29,080 nucleotides of DNA, taken from positions 1 through 29,080 of IMG/VR virus record IMGVR_UViG_3300022074_000269. One strand, given 5' to 3'. The translations under genes were made by a program, and so were the position numbers. This document shows, piece by piece, positions 21,332-27,779 of the stretch (positions within the stretch are counted from its first letter, which is position 1; each line of letters opens with the position of its first letter). The notes below the pieces were generated by a model. That model saw nothing but the letters and a program-made list of their open reading frames with translations, did not search any database and was not told the DNA's origin. This DNA comes from a virus.

Positions 21332-24300
21332 TTATGTATTAAATAAGCTAGTGGCAGGGGAACTAAAAAATATCTTTGTGAGAAGACTTCCTACAGCAGC
21401 TTGTTCTTCTGCATCTATCTGCTCTCTTATAGCTTCAAGTTGTTTATCTCCTAGTAAAATACTTAATGCACGATCAGCAGCATTTTCACTTTGAGTAAAA
21501 CTGTAATCCATTATATCTCTTTCTCTTTGCCATATCTCATCAAGAGACTTTAATGTTAAAGCATTTACAGTTTGAGCATAATCCATATTAGCTTCATTAG
21601 AGGAAGAGGTATTTATTGTAGCAAGATTTTGTCTCCAGGCTGCGTTAGCCTGTGCTACAGCTAGATAGTTTTGAGCATTAAATATTTCTCTTTGATTTTG
21701 AATAGAAGAATTAAATTCTAACAAAGCATTTGTTTCATCAGCGTTGAACTGTTGCATTGCATTAAGTTGTGCAGCATTAAACTGATTGATTGAAGCCTTA
21801 AGATTTGCAAAGAATTGGTTTGTTTGATTTTCTGATGTAGCATTAAATTGTTTTGAAGCATTCTCTGCAGCTTGATCAGACATAATAGAATTAATAAGAG
21901 ATTGATTTTTAAACAATGCTACTTGTTGGTCATTAGATAAGTCAGCCATATCTACTTGTAAAAAATTTTGAGCGTTCTGCACTTGTGCTTGCTGTCTATT
22001 GTTTAGATTAGATATGTCTATTTGTGATAAGGCTGCAGCTTCTGCCATTATAATAGCTTGATCATTATTTAAGTTTTGCAATTCCATAGTGTTAGCAGCA
22101 CGAGAATTTTCTAAAGCTACCTGTTGTTGTGCATTAAAATCTAGGTTAGCAATTTCAGATATGGTAGCAGCATTTTGTACTTTAGCTTGGAATGCCTGGT
22201 CAAACTCTATTCCTAAAAATTTAGCACGTTGCTCTGCTTTCATCATAGCTACTTGTTGTTTATTAGCTGTATCAATCTGAGCAATAGGTAATGCAGCTTC
22301 CATAGCAGCTTGTATAATAGCTTGACCTGCCATACTAGAAGCACCAAGACCTCTCTCTGCCATTACTGCAGTAGCTCTACGCATAGAACCTGCAGCCCAT
22401 GCAGGTGTGTTACCACCCTCAAATTGAGACATAAGGTTAGCTAGTTCTCCTTGTATTGAAGCAGCTTGTATTTCACCAGAACCAAAAGCTTGCCCCACTC
22501 TATTCTGATCTACAGCAGAACCATCTATTATTTCCCCTATTCTTTGAGTTCTTAGAGGACGATTAACTACATCTATTGAATCAGCTTCTGCTCCTTCCAT
22601 TCCTTTGATAGAAGAACCCACTTGTTGTTGAGCAGTTATTTGTCTAGTAGGTGTACCTAGATTTGCAGCAGGACTTAAAGTTGGAAGAGCATTCTTAACG
22701 TCAGAGTAAGACGCATCTGCAGTATAAGATCCTTTAGTTGTTGCGCCTGGTGTATCAGCAATAACACCAGTACCCATCTGAGCTATCTCATCTTTTCTAA
22801 CTATAGGTGCTACTCCCATAGCTTGACCTGCAGTAGATTCAATTACAGAGCCATAAGTATTTGGATCTATATAAGATGTAGGGGCAGCAGCTACAGCACC
22901 TCCTGGTGCTCCATAAGCTTGTGCTGTTAAGTTTCTTTGATACTGAGCTAAATCATCTTTAGTGACTTGCTGCTGAGAAGTATCATAGTTTTCATTTATG
23001 GTTGATTTTACTGGATTCTTAGCAGCTTCATCAGCAGCTTTCTGAGCATTAATAGAAGTTAAAGTATTTGGATCAGCAACATAAGAATTAAAAGCGTCAA
23101 TGTACATCTGGGCATCATAACCAGGAAGGTCAGGGTTTACCCCCTGCTGCTGTAGATATTGATCATATAAAGGAAGACCAAGATTTGTTAAAGCCATACT
23201 GTTAGCAGCTTGTGCATTTTCTTGTGTAGCATATCCTTGAGAAAAAGTTCCATTAGGATACTTTATTTTATATTGATCACCTTCCTGTACAATATTGCCA
23301 CCAGGTTTATAGTTAAGTGGTGGGTTAACCCCTCCCCCTGTATTGTAGCTTTGTACTACACCACCTTGGTTCTGTGCTTGTGCTGCTACAGGAAAGTATC
23401 CTGGGGGAATTGGTTGCATAGCTTGACCATTCATAAATTGTATATACATGGTCATACCAAAATTATTTTTGTATAACTTGTTTTCAAAAGCAGGGGCCAT
23501 ACCTGCTGTAGTTTGTTCCTGTAAAGTTTGAGGTTGAAAGAACTGACTATTCTGATCATCTCTATTTATATAACTAGACTCTTGATTTGCTAGACCTTGT
23601 TCAAAAGTAGGTATCTGTGTTTGAGTTGTTCCACTTGATTCAGGAACAGTTGTACCTGTGTTTGAAGAATTAAAAGGATTAGTTATATATCCTACATTAG
23701 CTGCACTACTTCCTGCTTGATTGCTCTGATCCCCAGATTCAACGTTTGTATTATCGTTAACAGTAACTTGACCTGTATCTTGACCTGTATCTTGTGAAGT
23801 ACTAGTCTCAGTCTGAGGAATTATTTTAGAACCAAAAGGCGACCATTGTAATGAGTTATATAAATCACCTGTAATATTTACACCATACTGACCTCCTGCA
23901 ACTTTTTCTTGCTGTAAATATTTTTTATCATATATGCCATCAAAATCACCAACAGGTTTAAGTGCTATTGTTTCTTCATCTGTTTCTTTTAACAAGTTTT
24001 GTATTAGTACTTGGTTAGCAATGTTGTCATTTGTCATGAACCTATATTCTTCACCAGTTCGAGGATCAATCTTGCCACCTAAGTTTTTAATATTTTCTGT
24101 AGTGCTTTCCATATATCCATTATAAACAGCATTTTTATAAGCATCAAAGAATGCTGCAGCACCTGCATCTTTTGGGCCACCTAATGTAGATCCACCATAG
24201 AAATTAGAACTACCTACATTATATCCATACTGAGTTAAAAGTTTTTGAACGCTTTCTGTTCCATCTCCCACATCAACGAGAGGAGTATCAGCACTTAAAC

Positions 24301-24883
24301 CTGCTGCTACCTTTAATTCATTTATTACGTTCTGATCAATACCAGTAGTTTGAGATAAGAACATGCCATCTGCCAGATTAACTACAGCACTAACTTGCTC
24401 TTCAGACATACCTTCTGGTATTTCTGAGGTTGTATTAAAACTAGAGCCTAAACCAAATGAATCTTGTGCTTGTGATAAAGCTTGTTCATAGCTTCTATAG
24501 CCACCCCTTAAAATAACACCATCACTAGTTACAATACCAAAATTATTATCGTCACCCAGTTGAACAACAGAAGGTTTATACATTTTTTCTGTAGCAGCTA
24601 ATGTTTCCTTAAGCATATCACTGCTACTTATATTAGAAAAATCACGAGTATCTTGATTAGAACCTACAACACCATACAAAAGTTCACTCGCTTGTTGTAT
24701 GATACTTTGTGCATTTGAACCTGGATTAGAATATAATTCTTCAGGAGTAGATCCTGATATAGCTTTCATCATTTCACGCATGTTAGGTTTACGTGGATTA
24801 GCAGGATCATAAGCATAGTTAGGATCTACCCAATCTGGTATTCCTGCTGATACTGTTTCTGTGTTATCGACTTCTTCTGCCAT
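21332..24883 (-). CDS. Very large Gln/Asn-rich virion (ejection/tail) protein, 1183 aa
   Basis: Several blocks are visible: a mixed N-terminal half (residues 1-400), a low-complexity Ser/Thr/Gln/Asn stretch (350-450), a NKLYKNNFGMTMYIQFMNGQ segment with PIPPGYFPV, glycine-rich turns, then a long helical region. From about residue 800, TAVMAERGLGASSMAGQAII resembles T7 gp14-like internal proteins, followed by degenerate repeats of the type NL-x-QQ-x-A-x-x-N and QFNA units. It is probably an ejected or tail-tube protein; the family call is inferred. It is the first virion gene, nine bases after hldD, with AAGGT as likely ribosome binding site. Confidence 0.7.
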   Translation of the reverse strand: MAEEVDNTETVSAGIPDWVDPNYAYDPANPRKPNMREMMKAISGSTPEELYSNPGSNAQSIIQQASELLYGVVGSNQDTRDFSNISSSDMLKETLAATEKMYKPSVVQLGDDNNFGIVTSDGVILRGGYRSYEQALSQAQDSFGLGSSFNTTSEIPEGMSEEQVSAVVNLADGMFLSQTTGIDQNVINELKVAAGLSADTPLVDVGDGTESVQKLLTQYGYNVGSSNFYGGSTLGGPKDAGAAAFFDAYKNAVYNGYMESTTENIKNLGGKIDPRTGEEYRFMTNDNIANQVLIQNLLKETDEETIALKPVGDFDGIYDKKYLQQEKVAGGQYGVNITGDLYNSLQWSPFGSKIIPQTETSTSQDTGQDTGQVTVNDNTNVESGDQSNQAGSSAANVGYITNPFNSSNTGTTVPESSGTTQTQIPTFEQGLANQESSYINRDDQNSQFFQPQTLQEQTTAGMAPAFENKLYKNNFGMTMYIQFMNGQAMQPIPPGYFPVAAQAQNQGGVVQSYNTGGGVNPPLNYKPGGNIVQEGDQYKIKYPNGTFSQGYATQENAQAANSMALTNLGLPLYDQYLQQQGVNPDLPGYDAQMYIDAFNSYVADPNTLTSINAQKAADEAAKNPVKSTINENYDTSQQQVTKDDLAQYQRNLTAQAYGAPGGAVAAAPTSYIDPNTYGSVIESTAGQAMGVAPIVRKDEIAQMGTGVIADTPGATTKGSYTADASYSDVKNALPTLSPAANLGTPTRQITAQQQVGSSIKGMEGAEADSIDVVNRPLRTQRIGEIIDGSAVDQNRVGQAFGSGEIQAASIQGELANLMSQFEGGNTPAWAAGSMRRATAVMAERGLGASSMAGQAIIQAAMEAALPIAQIDTANKQQVAMMKAEQRAKFLGIEFDQAFQAKVQNAATISEIANLDFNAQQQVALENSRAANTMELQNLNNDQAIIMAEAAALSQIDISNLNNRQQAQVQNAQNFLQVDMADLSNDQQVALFKNQSLINSIMSDQAAENASKQFNATSENQTNQFFANLKASINQFNAAQLNAMQQFNADETNALLEFNSSIQNQREIFNAQNYLAVAQANAAWRQNLATINTSSSNEANMDYAQTVNALTLKSLDEIWQRERDIMDYSFTQSENAADRALSILLGDKQLEAIREQIDAEEQAAVGSLLTKIFFSSPATSLFNT

Positions 24884-24892
24884 TTTTATACC

Positions 24893-25669
24893 TTACCTTA
24901 GTGATAGCGTTTGCCAGAGATTGACTGTGTCTGCTCTAGTAAAACTCTGATAACTTTCTTTTAATTCTTCTGGCATGTCTATCCACTCAATAGTTGCACC
25001 TGTTTCTTTACATATATCTAGAGCAACCTCGTAAAAACTTCTTTCAAAACCTGTACCCACGTTCCAGACACCTGACTTTTCTATAGAGAAAAACTTTTGA
25101 TGATACTCTATAATCTTGTCTACGTGAATAAAATCCCTGTAAAAATATTCTGAGTTCTTGAATAGTTTTATCTTTCCAGTTTCTTTTGCTTGCTTTCTAA
25201 ACTTAGTATGTGGACTTGCCTGTTCTTCCTTGTGCTCCTCATGAGGACCATACACATTAAAGTATCTGAATACTTGAGTGATGATGGGAGCTTTTCTATA
25301 CTTAATATAGTTTTCAAATATAGCCTTGCTTCTAGCGTAGTGATTGAGAGGATCTAGAACTGCAGTCTCTTTAAAGCCACAAGGATCTAACCCATATACT
25401 GATGCACTACTAGCAAACTGAAAGTTGATACCCCTATCTATACAGTCTTCAAATAAATAAATAGAGGACTCAATATTCTGTACTGTTATTTTACGTATGT
25501 CTTTCTCTGTAGTAGAGCTTACTGCTCCTAAGTGTATTACCCAGTCAAGACCATCCAGTATTGGGTACTGATTACCATACTCGTAAGTAGAAATCTGATG
25601 TTTATCTTTTAGGGCATTGACCATGTTCTGACCAATGAACCCTTTGTTACCAGTGACTAGTATTTTCAT
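24893..25669 (-). CDS. hldD: ADP-L-glycero-D-manno-heptose 6-epimerase, 258 aa
   Basis: This enzyme inverts C6 of ADP-D-glycero-D-manno-heptose, the last step to the LPS core heptose donor. It is a short-chain dehydrogenase-type epimerase: TGNKGFIG (Rossmann glycines 7, 10, 13) binds NADP; ASSASVYG (Ser87-Ser88) and YARSK (Tyr111, Lys115) follow. FRYFNVYGPHEEHKEEQASP aligns with the HldD segment FRYFNVYGPREGHKGSMAS, with Lys147 matching the catalytic Lys178 of E. coli. RDFIHVD, WNVGTG and ESYQSFTRAD complete the family. It is about 50 residues shorter than E. coli HldD. Start overlaps the cupin stop by four bases. Other sugar epimerases are much less likely. Confidence 0.88.
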   Translation of the reverse strand: MKILVTGNKGFIGQNMVNALKDKHQISTYEYGNQYPILDGLDWVIHLGAVSSTTEKDIRKITVQNIESSIYLFEDCIDRGINFQFASSASVYGLDPCGFKETAVLDPLNHYARSKAIFENYIKYRKAPIITQVFRYFNVYGPHEEHKEEQASPHTKFRKQAKETGKIKLFKNSEYFYRDFIHVDKIIEYHQKFFSIEKSGVWNVGTGFERSFYEVALDICKETGATIEWIDMPEELKESYQSFTRADTVNLWQTLSLR

Positions 25670-26022
25670 GCTTGACTGTCACCCTTACCTACTCTGTAAT
25701 TATCTTCTACAGAGTCAGGGGTAGATACTTCTAGGATTGTACCCTCTTCTAAGCAAATGATCTGATGAGGTACAAGAGTCGCATTCGTCCAGGCATCGCC
25801 CTCACCCAGGGACTCAATGTTAACAGTGGCGTCTTCTGTGTCAATCCAATGCACTTCAAACTTGCCTGATAAAACGTACCAACTCTCTTCCTTATCCTTG
25901 TGGAAGTGCATAGAGAATTTAGCACCAGAATTAAAAGATAAAAACTTACTACAATACTTGTCATTTGTTACCCATATTAGTTCTGAACCCCAACCTTTTT
26001 TAACAAAACCTTCAAGTCTCAT
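25666..26022 (-). CDS. Cupin sugar-processing-type protein, 118 aa
   Basis: A single cupin barrel: FSMHFHKDKEESWYVLSGKF has the HxH...E metal ligands (His39, His41 and Glu45 or Glu46) and LVPHQIICLEEG the second-motif histidine. It resembles the C-terminal domain of type II mannose-6-phosphate isomerases and other sugar-phosphate cupins (also KKGWGSELIW at the start, as in their PWG motif). It lies between the heptose kinase and epimerase genes with overlaps on both sides, so it should serve the same heptose pathway, possibly an isomerase or epimerase step. The exact reaction cannot be read. Confidence 0.75.
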   Translation of the reverse strand: MRLEGFVKKGWGSELIWVTNDKYCSKFLSFNSGAKFSMHFHKDKEESWYVLSGKFEVHWIDTEDATVNIESLGEGDAWTNATLVPHQIICLEEGTILEVSTPDSVEDNYRVGKGDSQA

Positions 26023-26767
26023 GAACTACCTCTTCTATTTTGGGGGCATATACGCCCCTGTGTTGCACAGTTATGGCTGCTGCTTGCATTGCAAACTTTA
26101 TAGCCTGGTCTATACTATAAGTATCTAAATACTTGAATACAAGACCTGCGAGAAAAGTATCTCCTGCACCACACACATCATGAGTTTCTACACTTGGAGG
26201 TAGGTAAGTCCTATTTTTATATTCGACTTTCTTTGAGCCATAGGTAACTATTAATTCGTTAGTAAGGCTTTCAGCCTCTTCGTATTCGTACTGATTTATC
26301 TTTACAAAACACCCATCAAACTGAGCTAAATCTTTTTTCTTTGTATCTACAAAAATAGGACCATCAAACTTTGCCCTAAGTTTTTTTATGTCACCCTCTT
26401 CTACAAAACCTTTGTTATAGTCTGATATAACAATTGCAGAGTAACCATCTAGACTTTGGTCTGCTGTGTCCACCTGCTCAGTCTTAATCTGTTCGTCTAC
26501 TCTAAGCAGTTGTTGACCAGTCTTTTCTTCTACGTACCTGTGCTTACGCTCTTTGTAGTCTGTTATGACATCTACTCTTGCACCTAAGTTAACAAGGTTA
26601 TTGTAGACGTTATAGGCCATACCTCTTTTTACAACAGTAGATGTAAGATCAAAGACAGGTACAGGAGCTTCAGGACTTATTCGAGTTACAGTTCCTGTGT
26701 GATATTCATCATAGCAACTGTCGCCTAGTAATAAAATTTTCGATTGTTTTTGTTGTTGATTGACCAT
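26012..26767 (-). CDS. hldA: D-glycero-D-manno-heptose-7-phosphate kinase (HldE domain I type), 251 aa
   Basis: This PfkB/ribokinase-family enzyme adds phosphate to C1 of heptose-7-phosphate. ILLLGDSCYDEYHTGTVTRI followed by SPEAPVPVFDL (residues 11-41) is the HldE kinase signature, and DVCGAGDTFLAGL carries the catalytic Asp and anion hole. Compared with the E. coli kinase domain, about 30 residues are missing after GARVDVITD, and a further shorter piece later, and the usual PGGAANVA is KRGMAYNVY. The enzyme is thus compact and may differ in lid or oligomer structure. It overlaps hldC by 59 bases and the cupin by 11. Activity is likely but not certain. Confidence 0.82.
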   Translation of the reverse strand: MVNQQQKQSKILLLGDSCYDEYHTGTVTRISPEAPVPVFDLTSTVVKRGMAYNVYNNLVNLGARVDVITDYKERKHRYVEEKTGQQLLRVDEQIKTEQVDTADQSLDGYSAIVISDYNKGFVEEGDIKKLRAKFDGPIFVDTKKKDLAQFDGCFVKINQYEYEEAESLTNELIVTYGSKKVEYKNRTYLPPSVETHDVCGAGDTFLAGLVFKYLDTYSIDQAIKFAMQAAAITVQHRGVYAPKIEEVVHET

Positions 26768-27119
26768 TGGTTCTCTCGTAGAATACTACCTTGTTACAGT
26801 ACTCCTCCCCTATAACCTTTTTTCCTCTCCAATCAGAACCCTTAACCATTATGTCTGGTCTGTACCTTTCAAGAATTGCAAGAAGATCATTGTCTGTGTC
26901 AAATGTTACTACGCTTGTAACAGGTTTCAACGAACCAATTAAATGTTTTCTATTCTTAAGTTTATTGAAAGGTCTTCCTTCCCCCTTGTTATACTCAATA
27001 CGCCTATCTGTGTCAATAGCTACGAGCAGGTGAGTGCCTAAACCCTTAGCAAAATCAAGCAGATCAAGGTGTCCTGAATGCACTACATCAAATGCTCCAT
27101 TGACAAATATCTTCTTCAT
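26709..27119 (-). CDS. hldC: Heptose-1-phosphate adenylyltransferase (HldE domain II type), 136 aa
   Basis: This nucleotidyltransferase joins AMP from ATP to heptose-1-phosphate. The N-terminus FVNGAFDVVHSGHLDLLDFA has the HxGH motif (His14, His17) of the cytidylyltransferase-like family; GRPFNKLKNR, DIMVKGSDW and NGQSTTKTIENF match HldE domain II. Start at 27119 is chosen because it gives the usual MKKIFVNG beginning; a longer frame to 27188 would run into gmhB on the other strand. No clear ribosome binding site is seen. In E. coli kinase and transferase are fused, with the kinase first; here they are separate and the transferase comes first. Confidence 0.85.
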   Translation of the reverse strand: MKKIFVNGAFDVVHSGHLDLLDFAKGLGTHLLVAIDTDRRIEYNKGEGRPFNKLKNRKHLIGSLKPVTSVVTFDTDNDLLAILERYRPDIMVKGSDWRGKKVIGEEYCNKVVFYERTNGQSTTKTIENFITRRQLL

Positions 27120-27134
27120 AATTAAAATTACACC

Positions 27135-27779
27135 ATGTCTAGATTTAAACATATAATAGAACAAGACCCACAACAGATTCAACAGCAAAATGTTCCTAGT
27201 GATTGGCCTAAAGTATTTCCTAAGTCAATTGTTGGTTTGGATCGTGATGGTGTAATAAATGTAAACAAGGGTTACATCTCTGATCCTAACGACTGGGAGC
27301 CTATCCCTGGTTCTCTTGAAGCTATTCGTATGATTAGACTCAAAGGATATAAACTAGTTATACTAACCAATCAGGGGGGTATTATAAAAAAGGAGCAGAC
27401 ACATGACCAAGTAGAAGCTGTTCATCAACGTATGATGGAAGTCTTTGGTAATGCAGGTATCTACTCCATTGATGGTTTGTTCTATTCTGAAACATCTCTG
27501 AAATGTGATTGCTTTGCTAAACCTAATTTAGGTATGTTTCACAGAGCAGAGAAAGAAATATTTTTAGATAAGCATAGGTTTAAACAAAATGGTTTTTATG
27601 TTGGTGACAAGATGACAGATCTTAAAGCTGCAGAACGTATAGGTGCTAGACCTATTCTTGTTCGTACTGGTCATGGATTAGAAACTGAAGAAGACCTCAA
27701 GAAATTCTCAAAAGAGAAACTTAGAAAGAAGACCAAAGTGTTTGATGATCTTCTTCAGTTTGCTCATAGGTTGCCTTAA
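27135..27779 (+). CDS. gmhB: D-glycero-D-manno-heptose-1,7-bisphosphate 7-phosphatase, 214 aa
   Basis: A HAD-family phosphatase that removes the C7 phosphate so HldC can adenylate the sugar. GLDRDGVINVNKGYISDPND carries the nucleophile pair Asp36 and Asp38, VILTNQGG the motif II Thr78, CFAKPNLG the motif III Lys129 and YVGDKMTDLKAA the metal acid. The GmhB zinc loop is reduced: only Cys124-x-Cys126 remains and the usual C-x-H pair is absent. A 30-residue N-terminal extension precedes the domain; no Shine-Dalgarno site is visible. It is the only plus-strand gene in the right part, between two minus genes. Histidinol phosphatase is the less likely alternative. Confidence 0.85.
   Translation: MSRFKHIIEQDPQQIQQQNVPSDWPKVFPKSIVGLDRDGVINVNKGYISDPNDWEPIPGSLEAIRMIRLKGYKLVILTNQGGIIKKEQTHDQVEAVHQRMMEVFGNAGIYSIDGLFYSETSLKCDCFAKPNLGMFHRAEKEIFLDKHRFKQNGFYVGDKMTDLKAAERIGARPILVRTGHGLETEEDLKKFSKEKLRKKTKVFDDLLQFAHRLP

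Noticed and set aside
25749-26128. Frames on both strands overlapping the cupin gene
   Set aside because: The cupin has intact metal ligands and overlaps its neighbours neatly; the other frames have no motifs.
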